Below the pieces are notes generated by a model. It was not told where the DNA came from. It was given only the letters and a program-made list of their open reading frames with translations, and ran no database searches. A DNA stretch of 23,988 nt, taken from NCBI GenBank assembly GCA_035501575.1, contig DATJVZ010000179.1, positions 1 to 23,988 of the forward strand, in the 5' to 3' direction. Below, piece after piece: positions 7,816 to 16,062 of the stretch; the stretch's first letter is position 1, and each line of letters begins with the position of its first letter. A program made the translations under genes and the position numbers. Source of the DNA: JAFAGX01 sp035501575 (lineage in GTDB: Bacteria > Acidobacteriota > Terriglobia > Terriglobales > Acidobacteriaceae).

Positions 7816-8637
7816 TCAGGCTCGCATTGCAATCACTTCCAGATACTCGGATGAGACCACAGTGAGCTCATTCCCTCCGCGATTGTGCGCCGACCACAAG
7901 GCTTCCAGTTCTTCGCGGAGCTGCTCGGCAGCCGCTTTATCGAGCGATGCGAATGCGCGATTGGTAGGCCCATAATACTGACGAAAGAACTCCACCACTT
8001 CACCCGGCGGAAAGGGATAGGTGAAGTTGTAATGACGTCGGGTCATCTTAAGATCCGAAACGCCATGGCCTAACCTCTGGCGTACCACAGTTTCGTCGCC
8101 CCATAGGACTGGAGCTGGCATACCCGAGGGAGCGATGAAATTGGCGACGGTTTTGAACATTTGTCCAATGAATCCTTCGCGTGTCCAATTTCCCATGGCG
8201 ATCGTGCCTCCGGGACTGCACACTCGCAGCAGCTCGCGCGCCACGAGCTCCGGCCGCGGAGCAAACATAGCACCGACAAGACTGGTTACGAAGTCGAAGC
8301 TGGCGTCATCGAAGGGAAGCGCTTCGGCGTCGCCTTCGAGGAAACGAGCGTTCAGACCTTCCGCCCGGGCGCGCGCCTGGGCACGCTGTACCAGGTTCGG
8401 CGCGATGTCCACGCCAGTGACGCGCACGCCATCCCGTGCCGCCCATAGCGCAACTTGACCCGATCCGCAAGCCACATCGAGCAACTGGCATCCGGCTGGA
8501 ACATCGAGTTGTTCGTAGAAAATCCGCGCCCCCAGCTCCATATAGCGCGAGAAGCGATCGTAGTCTCCAGCCATCCAGGTCTGTTTCAGGCGTGTCTTCA
8601 GACCGTCGATTTCCGGTGCGATGGTAGTGGTAGCCAT
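7816..8637 (-). CDS. class I SAM-dependent methyltransferase (Methyltransf_11 type)
   Basis: This is a 273-residue protein. The ATG at 8635-8637 is set by the excellent GAGGAGG six bases upstream; the longer open frame to 8910 is unsupported. The Rossmann-fold SAM site is clear: motif I LLDVACGSG at residues 52-60, the acidic end of strand beta2 in VTGVDIA (Asp77, ribose contact), GDAEALPFDD at about 102-111, and FDFVTSLVGAMF as the beta4 region. Later SPGGTIAMGNW marks motif III. Family members methylate small molecules such as quinones, sterols or natural products; this substrate is unknown. It is 158 bp downstream of the SnoaL-like gene on the same strand and probably shares its regulation by the divergent AraC-type protein. 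The length is normal and no defect was seen. Confidence 0.92.
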   Translation of the reverse strand: MATTTIAPEIDGLKTRLKQTWMAGDYDRFSRYMELGARIFYEQLDVPAGCQLLDVACGSGQVALWAARDGVRVTGVDIAPNLVQRAQARARAEGLNARFLEGDAEALPFDDASFDFVTSLVGAMFAPRPELVARELLRVCSPGGTIAMGNWTREGFIGQMFKTVANFIAPSGMPAPVLWGDETVVRQRLGHGVSDLKMTRRHYNFTYPFPPGEVVEFFRQYYGPTNRAFASLDKAAAEQLREELEALWSAHNRGGNELTVVSSEYLEVIAMRA

Positions 8638-8795
8638 GATTCCTCCTCTTGTGTGTTGGCCTTTCTGTTTTGGCCTGCGGCCCACTTTCAAGCCGCTTAG
8701 GCGGTTATGGTTAACTCCGATGATTGATTGACAACCGCAAACCCTCACTGGCCCTGCCTCCCCGATTCGCCTGGTTGGCAGGCCGGACTCATGGT

Positions 8796-9146
8796 TCAGT
8801 GCTTCGGTGTGATCTTGGCAGCAAAGGATTGCGCCACGATCTTTCCGTTCCGCACAATGAAGGTATCGGTAGCGGCCTCGTACTTGTTGTCTGCGGTCTC
8901 TGCACTCCACAAGATGTAGGCGTAGTCACCCTCGGCGTGCTGCTGTCCCATGGAAAACCTGGCGCCAGGCTTTGAAAACTCCGCGATGAGAGCCTGGAAA
9001 AAGGGCTTGATCGCGGCTGGGCCTCGTAGTGGTCCGCCAGGGATAAACAGCACGGCATCGGATGAGTAATCACCCAAGACGCCATCGAGGTCTTCCTCGT
9101 AGAAGGACTTCAGATGTTGATTGACAATATCGCTTGCCGTTGGCAT
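8796..9146 (-). CDS. SnoaL/NTF2-like small protein (SgcJ/EcaC-type)
   Basis: The product is 116 residues. The ATG at 9144-9146 has GAGGAG seven bases upstream; the longer frame from 9245 is rejected because its extra 33 residues look random and lack a ribosome site. The pattern is that of the NTF2/SnoaL cone-shaped fold: an N-terminal helix (IVNQHLKSFYEEDLDGVLGDY), the hallmark strand SSDAVLFIPGGPLRGPAAI, a helix FFQALIAEF, then strands with HAEGDYAYILWSAE and a final DTFIVRNGKIVAQSF. Family members are small cyclases, hydrolases, isomerases or ligand binders. No catalytic claim is safe here. It is the first gene of a likely two-gene unit with the methyltransferase and is divergent from the AraC-type regulator, separated by 177 bp. 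Confidence 0.88.
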   Translation of the reverse strand: MPTASDIVNQHLKSFYEEDLDGVLGDYSSDAVLFIPGGPLRGPAAIKPFFQALIAEFSKPGARFSMGQQHAEGDYAYILWSAETADNKYEAATDTFIVRNGKIVAQSFAAKITPKH

Positions 9147-9323
9147 TTGTTTTCTCCTCTGCGTTCGAATTCCGCCGTTGTTCAGATCTGACGTCTCAGC
9201 AAGGCTTACTATGCGCCACGAGCGCTGCCCATTACTTACCCGCACGTCCGGTGCTCTTGCTCGCGGCTCCGTTGCCGTATGATGATTTGCTTAGGAGTCC
9301 GGAGAAGTTTGCCGGGAGGCCGC

Positions 9324-10316
9324 GTGGATGTGCTTTCCGAAGTGCTGAAAGTAGTGAAGCTTCAGGGGGCCCTGTTTTACAACGCAGAATTTTCTTCCCC
9401 GTGGAGTGTCTGCTCACCGGCCTCCCGCACGGTGGCACCTTATCTGGCGCCAGGCGCGGGACACGTAATCATCTACCATTTGCTGACCGATGGGCGCGCC
9501 TCGGCGCGGCTGGTGGATGGGGAACGCATGGCTCTCGACGCCGGCGATCTTGTCATCTTTCCCCATGGCGATGCCCACATCATTGAAAACGGACTGCCCA
9601 CCAAGACCGTGGACCTGAGAAAAGAATTGGCTCGAATCGTCGCCCAGGGGTTGAAGCTGTCGCGCTTGGGTGGGGGCGGAGAAGTCACCAGATTTATTTG
9701 TGGTTTCATGGCATGCGACCCACAACTGAGTCAGGTCTTTCTTAACGGGCTACCACCGGTGTTCAAGGTAAACATTCGTGCCGACGCATCGGGCAGATGG
9801 CTGGAGAACTCGATCCGCTTTTCCGTGAACGACGCCGACGCTTCTCGCGCGGGCGGAGAGGCAGTCTTGGCCAAGCTATCCGAGGTATTGTTCGTAGAAA
9901 CACTGCGCATCTACATCGCGCACCTCCCCGCTGAACAGACCGGTTGGCTGGCTGGCGCCCGCGATGCGGAGGTCGGAAAAGCGCTGGCGCTGATCCATCG
10001 GAATCCTGCGCATCCCTGGACCATTGCTGCTCTGGCAAAAGAAGCGGGAGCATCACGCTCGGTACTCGCCGAACGCTTTCGCCGCTACCTCGACGTGGCT
10101 CCGATGGCCTACCTCACGCATTGGCGACTTCAGTTGGGAGCTCAGATGCTAGCTTCCACCAATCATTCGGTGGCCCAGATCGCACCCGAAGTGGGCTACG
10201 AGTCCGAAGCTGCTTTCAACCGTGCGTTCAAACGCGAGTTCACGGTTCCTCCTGCACGTTTTCGCAGCCAAGCGAGAGCCTCAACTAGGTCTCAAGAAAG
10301 GCCTGCTCAACGCTAG
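9324..10316 (+). CDS. AraC-family transcriptional regulator with cupin sensor domain
   Basis: This 330-residue protein is read from GTG at 9324, because VDVLSEVLKVVKLQGALFY is the usual N-terminus of the cupin_6 AraC group and GGGAGG lies just upstream (9314-9319). That spacing is short, so GTG at 9330 is an alternative. An upstream ATG at 9279 has no ribosome site. The N-terminal half is a cupin ligand-binding domain (GHVIIYHLLTDG, ALDAGDLVIFPHGDAH). The C-terminal domain has two helix-turn-helix motifs at about 233-260 (IAALAKEAGASRSVLAERF) and 282-314 (VAQIAPEVGYESEAAFNRAF, ending PPARFR). The position, divergent from SnoaL and methyltransferase and upstream of an alcohol dehydrogenase, suggests it controls one or both. 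The inducer is unknown. Confidence 0.92.
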   Translation: MDVLSEVLKVVKLQGALFYNAEFSSPWSVCSPASRTVAPYLAPGAGHVIIYHLLTDGRASARLVDGERMALDAGDLVIFPHGDAHIIENGLPTKTVDLRKELARIVAQGLKLSRLGGGGEVTRFICGFMACDPQLSQVFLNGLPPVFKVNIRADASGRWLENSIRFSVNDADASRAGGEAVLAKLSEVLFVETLRIYIAHLPAEQTGWLAGARDAEVGKALALIHRNPAHPWTIAALAKEAGASRSVLAERFRRYLDVAPMAYLTHWRLQLGAQMLASTNHSVAQIAPEVGYESEAAFNRAFKREFTVPPARFRSQARASTRSQERPAQR

Positions 10317-10483
10317 CCGAGGCGGGCCGAGATTCGTAACAATTCGGCGCTACTGATCCCCGTGAGTATTGACCGTCTCGCCGGAAGTCTCAGCTGCATC
10401 AGTCCGCTGGGTGATTGGGGGAATGAAATCGTGCAGCGCTCACAAGGGCGTTGGCATCCAATGGTTTTTAGGAGGCAGACTTT

Positions 10484-11470
10484 ATGCTGGCCGCGGTTGT
10501 ACCCGCTGTGAGTAGTTCGTGGCAGATCAAAGAGGTTCCGCAACCTCAACCGGGAACCAATCAAGTGCTGGTAAAGATGCATGCCAGCGGTATCTGCTAC
10601 ACCGACGTGCACGAAACACTCGGACATATTCCGGGACAATTTCCCCGCATCCTGGGCCATGAGCCGGTGGGCGAGATTGTTGCCGTAGCTCCCGATGTCA
10701 CCACACGAAAAGTTGGCGACCGTGTCGGCACAGCCTGGATTCAAACGACCTGTGGACGTTGCGAATGGTGCCAGCGCGGCCGCAGGATGTTCTGCCCTTA
10801 TCTGAAGGGGACAGGGCTCGACGCACAGGGTGGTCACGCAGAGTACATGCTGATGAATGCCGACGTCACCTACCTGATTCCCGATAAGGTTTCTTACGAG
10901 CAAGCGGCCCCGATCTTCTGCGCCGGTTACACCGTTTACGGCGGGCTTCGCTGGGCCGATCCCCAGCCGCACGAGCGCGTGGCCGTGCTCGGCATCGGTG
11001 GGCTGGGGCACTTGGCCGTGCAATACGCGAAAGCTGCGGGCTTTGAGACCATTGCCATTTCTCACTCCCCCGATAAAGACCGGATGATCCGCCAGCTCGG
11101 CGCAGATGAGATTGTCCGCGATGGCAAGGGCTTGGCCGCTGCGGGTGGCGCGGATGTGATCCTTAGCACCTCCAATTCAACCAAGTCGATGATAGACAGT
11201 ATTCAGGGGCTGCGGCCCGACGGCCGGCTGGTCGCGATGGGCGCAGACGTAGAGCCGCTTTCAATCTCGCTGACGGATCTCATCCTGAAGCGCATTCGGA
11301 TCATCGGCAGCCAGCAAAACGGACCCGAATATCTCTACGAAGCGCTGGATTTCGTGGCCAAAGGAAAAGTTAAAACGATTGTCGAGACATACCCATTGGC
11401 AGAGGCGCCGAAGGCTTACGATCGCGTTGCGGAGGGCAAGGCCCGGTTCCGCGCAGTCCTGACAATGTAA
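10484..11470 (+). CDS. zinc-dependent alcohol dehydrogenase (MDR family)
   Basis: This is a 328-residue medium-chain dehydrogenase/reductase. AGGAGG (10470-10475) lies 8 bases before the ATG. Catalytic zinc ligands are Cys38 (GICYTDVH), His59-Glu60 (GHEP) and Cys146 (IFCAGYTVY). The structural zinc site is intact with Cys90, Cys93, Cys96 and Cys104 (TTCGRCEWCQRGRRMFC). The NAD(P) Rossmann loop GIGGLG is at residues 170-175. The sequence resembles the AdhP/AdhA-like group that interconverts primary alcohols and aldehydes; whether it prefers NAD or NADP is not obvious. It follows the AraC-type regulator by 167 bp on the same strand and has its own strong ribosome site. Co-regulation with the divergent SnoaL and methyltransferase genes is plausible but inferred. 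The length is slightly below the usual 340 or so with no missing motif. Confidence 0.93.
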   Translation: MLAAVVPAVSSSWQIKEVPQPQPGTNQVLVKMHASGICYTDVHETLGHIPGQFPRILGHEPVGEIVAVAPDVTTRKVGDRVGTAWIQTTCGRCEWCQRGRRMFCPYLKGTGLDAQGGHAEYMLMNADVTYLIPDKVSYEQAAPIFCAGYTVYGGLRWADPQPHERVAVLGIGGLGHLAVQYAKAAGFETIAISHSPDKDRMIRQLGADEIVRDGKGLAAAGGADVILSTSNSTKSMIDSIQGLRPDGRLVAMGADVEPLSISLTDLILKRIRIIGSQQNGPEYLYEALDFVAKGKVKTIVETYPLAEAPKAYDRVAEGKARFRAVLTM

Positions 11471-11608
11471 TCGCCGACGCGAGCCGCTTGCGAGGACCTC
11501 AGCCGTAGAAAATAGACGACTCAAGTTTCAGCTGGCAGTTGTGTCAGCAGGTAGAGCCAACCATGGCGAGGAGCACCTGAAATCGACTGAACCGAGCTTC
11601 GCGGCCGT

Positions 11609-12394
11609 TCAGAACGCAACGAAATCACGGTACCCTCTATCACCCCAGGTAATGAGGCGAGGTTCATCCTCCGACCACCAGACGAGAACGCGTCCGGCCA
11701 ATGATCGGTCTTCAGCAAGCCGGACGACGGCGTCCGAGATTTGGTCGGTGGTTAATAGTCGTTCTGGCACACTGCGTGCCCTGCGTTCGCTTGGAGTGAG
11801 CGACTCCCAATAACGCAGTACCTCGTTCGTCGCGATCCACCCTGGCGCGAGACAATTAACCCGGATATCGTCGGTTTCCGCCAAAGGCGCGAGCCTCGTG
11901 GTCATGCGGATCATTCCCGCCTTGGCAACGTCGTAACCGGGAATGCCGCCCGGCACGTTTCGACCATGCCACAGCGCCGATATTGACGCTAGATTCACGA
12001 TTGCGCCGCCATGGCCCCGCATCGCTTCAATGGCCCAGCGAGTGGCGTACATAGCTCCCAGCAAGTCTGTCTCGAGGGCACCCATCCAACTATCCATGGA
12101 CGCGTCGCCATGCGGTGCGGAAGCATTATTCACCAACACGCTCAAGCCGCCGAAGGTTGTCTGCGCGAACGACACTAGTCGCTTTACCTCGGACTCCTTA
12201 CGCACATCGGCCTGAAAGAACGCAGCCCGACCGCCGTTGCGCTCGATGCCACGAACCGTCGTAAGTCCGCCCACTTCATCGATGTCGGAAACAACAAGCG
12301 CAGCCCCGCCTTTGGCGAAACGTTCCGAGATAGAACGTCCGCATCCGCTTCCGCCACCTCCCGTAACAACTACGACTTGATTGCCGTGCATCAT
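11609..12394 (-). CDS. short-chain dehydrogenase/reductase (SDR)
   Basis: This is a 261-residue classical SDR: an NAD(P)-binding loop near residues 11-19 (VTGGGGSGCGRS), the acidic cofactor selector in VVSDIDEVGG, which points to NAD(H), NNAS at 89-92, Ser137/Ser139 (NLASISALW), and the catalytic pair Tyr154-x3-Lys158 (GYDVAKAG). The closing helix region VNCLAPGWI is typical. The glycine loop has one residue more than the common TGxxxGxG spacing. Two adjacent ATGs (12394 and 12391) could start it; no strong Shine-Dalgarno is close, with GGGAGG lying about 15 bases upstream. It is convergent with the alcohol dehydrogenase, with 138 bp between the two stop codons. The substrate is unknown. Confidence 0.9.
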   Translation of the reverse strand: MMHGNQVVVVTGGGGSGCGRSISERFAKGGAALVVSDIDEVGGLTTVRGIERNGGRAAFFQADVRKESEVKRLVSFAQTTFGGLSVLVNNASAPHGDASMDSWMGALETDLLGAMYATRWAIEAMRGHGGAIVNLASISALWHGRNVPGGIPGYDVAKAGMIRMTTRLAPLAETDDIRVNCLAPGWIATNEVLRYWESLTPSERRARSVPERLLTTDQISDAVVRLAEDRSLAGRVLVWWSEDEPRLITWGDRGYRDFVAF

Positions 12395-12557
12395 TGTCTA
12401 AGGCTACGCGCCTCCCTCGAGTCACTCAATGGCGCAGGACGCGAAGTTGCCGGGTGCGCTGCAAATTGCTGGCCGTCAACGAAGAAAGCTGAGGGCGACG
12501 CCTCCTTGCATGTTCGTGCGTTCAAGCGGCGATTCTCCCAGAAGGAAACAGCCCCCA

Positions 12558-14531
12558 TCAGCCACTCATCAGGAAAATGCGGGGACGCACGCTGGTTCGC
12601 TTGGTCCACTCCCAATAGCGCACCAAAATCGTGTAGGCCACAAGAGCGGTCTCACCTTCTCCCCAAAACAAATACGAAATCGATTGTTTCATCAGATTCT
12701 TGGTGGTGAGCCCTAACAGTATGCTGATGGGATCGAGCAACTCACTCAGGTAGGCAATGGCATTAGCTACGGCAACTGCTCCACGGACTTCTATGACGTA
12801 GTGCTCCCCGTCCCGCCGAGCGAGCACCCGCAAAGTAGCCAGGAACTCGCTGCGATTATCCTGCAGATGAACATGGAGAAAGGCGAGCGGCCCGCTCAGC
12901 ACATAGTGTTTTCGAATCTTCTCTTCCAGTTCACTGCGGCCCTGGGCCGTAGCCCGTTGATGCGGTATCAGATTGACTTTTTTCCCGGTTATGGAATGCC
13001 AGAGTTCGGCGGACTCCTGATCGGCGAATGTGACCTCGGAAATTCGCATCTCGGTCGAGCGCACGGAACGGCTTAGCGCACTGGCAATCAGGAGCAGAAA
13101 GATGAACGTGGTGGCAATGATGATCCCGTCGGGCCGGGACAGAACGTTATCTGCCAAAGTATAGACAAACACGAGAGTGACCAGGAAGAAATATCCGACC
13201 AGCAGGATGGTCTGGGGCTTGCGCAAGTCACATTCTTTGGCCCTGGCAATTGTCACCGCGAAAGCAGCCGACAGCATCAAGGCCAAGACTCCCGTGGCGT
13301 ACGCCCCGCCTTGAGCTTCGACACTGGCCTGAAAAATGAGGGTGATCATGATGTTGATTCCGAGCAGAACGAGAACCAACGGGCGGCGATAGGAAACCCA
13401 ACGGGGAGCCATTCCGAATCGTGGCAAGTAACGCGGAATGAGGTTTAGAAGCCCGGCCATCGCGGAGGCGCCGGCGAACCAAAGAATCAAAATCGTCGAG
13501 AAATCGAAGATTGTGCCAAAAGCGCTTCCGAGCAGGTGGTGAGCGAGATAGGCGATCGCTCTTCCCGCGGCGGCGCCTCCCACTCGATATTCGGACTCAG
13601 GGATCAAAAGACTGGTTACGGCACTGGAAAGCAGGAGCATGACGCTCATGATGAGCGCTGCAGTGAGGAGTAGATGGCGAGTGGCTTTGATTCTTCCTAT
13701 AGGACTTGCCTCACCGTCTTGCTGTCCCTCATCGGTGATCAGGGGCATGACTGACACCCCGGTCTCGAAGCCGCTGAGTCCGAGCGCCAGCCTGGGAAAA
13801 AGCAAGGCCGAGACGATGAAGATGGCTGTCCAATCGCCGTGGGCCGCAAGCTCCAGATGCCAACGGTGGATCGACTCGCCGTGACGCACCACCTCCCACA
13901 CAGCTCGCAGTAAAACAACCAGATTGAGAAGGAGATAGGGGACGGCTACGAGTTGGGCGAGACCGATGGCCTCGCTGAATCCCAGAAAGAACACAATCGC
14001 CAGAAGAAACAACAGACCGAGCGTTAGCAGAATCGGTGAGGTTCCTACCATGGGATGAAGTAGGGAATTCGCGATTGCATGGCGGGCCGCATCGGCTGCC
14101 GAAAGCGTCATGGTAATGACAAAATCGGTAGCCGCAAAGCCAAGAAGAATCAACACGAAGATCTTACTTTTCCAGCCGGAAAGAAGGTTCTCGAGCAATG
14201 CAATGGAACCCTGACCAACGTAGGAACGCTTGGCCACTTCCGAATAGACGGGAACCGCCGCCAGAAGGGTAACGGCGATCAGTATCGTCGTGGCCGGAAT
14301 CGATAGCGCTCCCGCCGCCAGAAGCGCTATGCCCGGTTGATATCCGAGCGTCGAGAAGTAGTCAACGCCTGTGAGCCATAGAACCTTTGTCCATGGATAG
14401 GTCTTGCCAGTCTCCTCCTCTTGCTCGACCCGGTGCACACCGAGGAAGAATCGGCCGAGTCTGGTCTGGGGAGGTTGTTCGCGACGACTCGGGAGGCGTA
14501 AGACAAACGGACTGCCAGAGGCGTCATTCAT
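12558..14531 (-). CDS. APC-superfamily permease with soluble C-terminal domain
   Basis: This 657-residue integral membrane protein has an N-terminal cytoplasmic segment (1-48), then about 12 hydrophobic helices between residues 60 and 490. Typical APC elements are visible: the unwound first helix region (DYFSTLGYQPGIALLAAGALS), SEVAKRSYVGQGSIALLE, and GLSGFETGVSVMPLI. The remaining roughly 165 residues are soluble and contain SITGKKVNLIPHQ, SGPLAFLHVHLQD and YWEWTKR. Such long APC proteins with a C-terminal domain occur in Acidobacteriota and Actinobacteriota and are usually annotated only as amino acid transporters. The transported solute cannot be deduced. The ATG at 14531 has a weak GGGGA eight bases upstream. 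It is a single-gene unit, divergent from the Fic gene with 275 bp between them. Confidence 0.88.
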   Translation of the reverse strand: MNDASGSPFVLRLPSRREQPPQTRLGRFFLGVHRVEQEEETGKTYPWTKVLWLTGVDYFSTLGYQPGIALLAAGALSIPATTILIAVTLLAAVPVYSEVAKRSYVGQGSIALLENLLSGWKSKIFVLILLGFAATDFVITMTLSAADAARHAIANSLLHPMVGTSPILLTLGLLFLLAIVFFLGFSEAIGLAQLVAVPYLLLNLVVLLRAVWEVVRHGESIHRWHLELAAHGDWTAIFIVSALLFPRLALGLSGFETGVSVMPLITDEGQQDGEASPIGRIKATRHLLLTAALIMSVMLLLSSAVTSLLIPESEYRVGGAAAGRAIAYLAHHLLGSAFGTIFDFSTILILWFAGASAMAGLLNLIPRYLPRFGMAPRWVSYRRPLVLVLLGINIMITLIFQASVEAQGGAYATGVLALMLSAAFAVTIARAKECDLRKPQTILLVGYFFLVTLVFVYTLADNVLSRPDGIIIATTFIFLLLIASALSRSVRSTEMRISEVTFADQESAELWHSITGKKVNLIPHQRATAQGRSELEEKIRKHYVLSGPLAFLHVHLQDNRSEFLATLRVLARRDGEHYVIEVRGAVAVANAIAYLSELLDPISILLGLTTKNLMKQSISYLFWGEGETALVAYTILVRYWEWTKRTSVRPRIFLMSG

Positions 14532-14806
14532 AGACGATCCCCGTTCAGGGGCGACAGAGCGCTAATCGGTGGAAGCGGCGTGCTCCTCGTCTAGAGAGAA
14601 AGCAGACGTTTTTCACCAGAACTTGCCATCGGACCACTTCTTGCGGACTTATTATGAGGGAACTCGCCGCCTTCCTCCAATAGCGTCGAACCTTAGCCAT
14701 TGATGGCTGTCGAAATCGACCGCCAGAGGCCCAAAGGTCGGCCATTGGTAATAGGAAGTCAGCTTAAGTTGCTGATATGTTGTTCGATATGAGGAAGGAC
14801 GGGGAC

Positions 14807-16018
14807 ATGGAAGTGGACATTTCAAAGGCCGAGGATCGCGGCGAGCCGGTCTCCCAAATGGAGCCGATGTTGATCGGCGCCCGCCATCGCGGAAAGCTGA
14901 CGGATCTGGCTCTCGAGTTGGCCTTGAAGGCGGCGGGCTTCCGGCGCAAGCTGCCCGAGAGCATGCTGGGATCGCTGGTTGACCTGGTTCGGGTGATGAA
15001 CAGTTACTACAGCAATCTGATCGGAGGCCACGATACCCACCCCATCGATATTGAGCGGGCGTTGAAGAATGATTACAGCCAAGATCGCCACAAGCGCCAC
15101 CTTCAGCTGGAAGCAAAGGCGCACATCGCCGTTCAGGAGTGGATCGATCGAGGCGGCTTGCACGGGCGTGTTGCCGGCGCTGACAGCATCCTAGAGATAC
15201 ACCGACGTTTTTGCGGGCTGTTGCCCGAGGACCTTCTGTGGGTCGTGGATCCCGAAAAGAAAGAACGCCTCCGGGTCGTGGGCGGACAGACACGAAAGCG
15301 AGATGGTCTTGGGGGGGTGCAGTTGGCGGTGAGCGCTGGCGCCATACCTCGTTTTCTCGCTCGCTTCACAGAAGTGTACGGTACCGCGAATAAAACCGAT
15401 TCGATCCTGGCAGCGGCGACCGCACACCATCGGCTGCTTTGGATTCACCCGTTTCTAGATGGAAATGGCCGTGTGGCGCGTCTCCTGTCTCACGCCATGC
15501 TGCTCGAAAGTCTGGAGACCGGAGCAATTTGGTCCGTGGCGAGAGGATTGGCGCGGAGTCTTGAATCGTACAAGAGTCATCTGGCGGCGTGCGACCAGCC
15601 GCGTCGCAATGATCTGGACGGCCGCGGGCGGCTGAGCGAGGAAGCACTGGCGGAATTTGCAGAATTCTTTTTCGGCATCTGCATCGACCAAGTCGACTTT
15701 ATGGAAGGGTCGGTTCAGCCGGATACGCTGCGCGCGCGCATCCGGGCGTGGGCGGAGGAAGAAATTCGTTTGGGCAAGCTGCCGGCGAAGTCGGACAGCA
15801 TGCTCGAAGCCATCCTCGAGCGAGGGGAATTGGCCCGCGGGGACGCCGCCGCTGTTGTGAATACGAGCGATCGACAGGCGAGGCGGATTTTCTCGGCTCT
15901 CCTCGATCAGGGTGTGCTGATCTCAGAAAATCCACGATCGCCGCTGCGGCTGGCGTTTCCCGCTCATCTGGCTTCCCGCTGGATGCCGGGATTATTCCCG
16001 GAGCGGAAAGCCTCGTAA
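14807..16018 (+). CDS. Fic-family protein (AMP-transferase) with altered inhibitory motif
   Basis: Fic enzymes transfer AMP from ATP to protein hydroxyls. I chose ATG 14807 (403 residues) because AGGAAGG lies 8 bases before it; ATGs at 14777 and 14789 are in frame and would add 10 or 6 residues. The residues named here are counted from 14777. The Fic core motif is complete, HPFLDGNGRVAR at 224-235, with catalytic His224. The flap region precedes it and a winged-helix-like domain ends the protein (AAAVVNTSDRQARRIFSALL). The N-terminal segment SYYSNLIGGHDTHP corresponds to the class II inhibitory helix, motif (S/T)xxxE(G/N), usually SNLIEGH in this subfamily. Here residue 83 is Gly (codon GGA, 15023-15025) instead of the inhibitory Glu. 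No FicA-like antitoxin gene is visible upstream. It is convergent with a frame-disrupted gene. Confidence 0.92.
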   Translation: MEVDISKAEDRGEPVSQMEPMLIGARHRGKLTDLALELALKAAGFRRKLPESMLGSLVDLVRVMNSYYSNLIGGHDTHPIDIERALKNDYSQDRHKRHLQLEAKAHIAVQEWIDRGGLHGRVAGADSILEIHRRFCGLLPEDLLWVVDPEKKERLRVVGGQTRKRDGLGGVQLAVSAGAIPRFLARFTEVYGTANKTDSILAAATAHHRLLWIHPFLDGNGRVARLLSHAMLLESLETGAIWSVARGLARSLESYKSHLAACDQPRRNDLDGRGRLSEEALAEFAEFFFGICIDQVDFMEGSVQPDTLRARIRAWAEEEIRLGKLPAKSDSMLEAILERGELARGDAAAVVNTSDRQARRIFSALLDQGVLISENPRSPLRLAFPAHLASRWMPGLFPERKAS

Positions 16019-16062
16019 GAAAAGGAAAGGGCCGGATTGCGCCTGGCCTTGCGCTGGTCCTG

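Noticed and set aside
8638..8910. N-terminal extension of the methyltransferase to 8910
   Set aside because: The added residues are unlike the family and overlap the SnoaL gene; a perfect GAGGAGG precedes the ATG at 8637.
10313..11065. 250-codon minus-strand frame opposite the alcohol dehydrogenase
   Set aside because: It is antisense to a clearly conserved gene and has no recognisable motif.
14700..14790. Short frame MAVEIDRQRPKG... as a FicA-like antitoxin upstream of Fic
   Set aside because: It is about 29 codons, overlaps the Fic start region, and shows no inhibitory (S/T)xxxE(G/N) motif or ribosome site.
14652..15293. 213-codon minus-strand frame overlapping the Fic start
   Set aside because: Its composition is rich in Arg, Pro and Ser, as expected for a GC-rich shadow; it overlaps the conserved Fic N-terminus.
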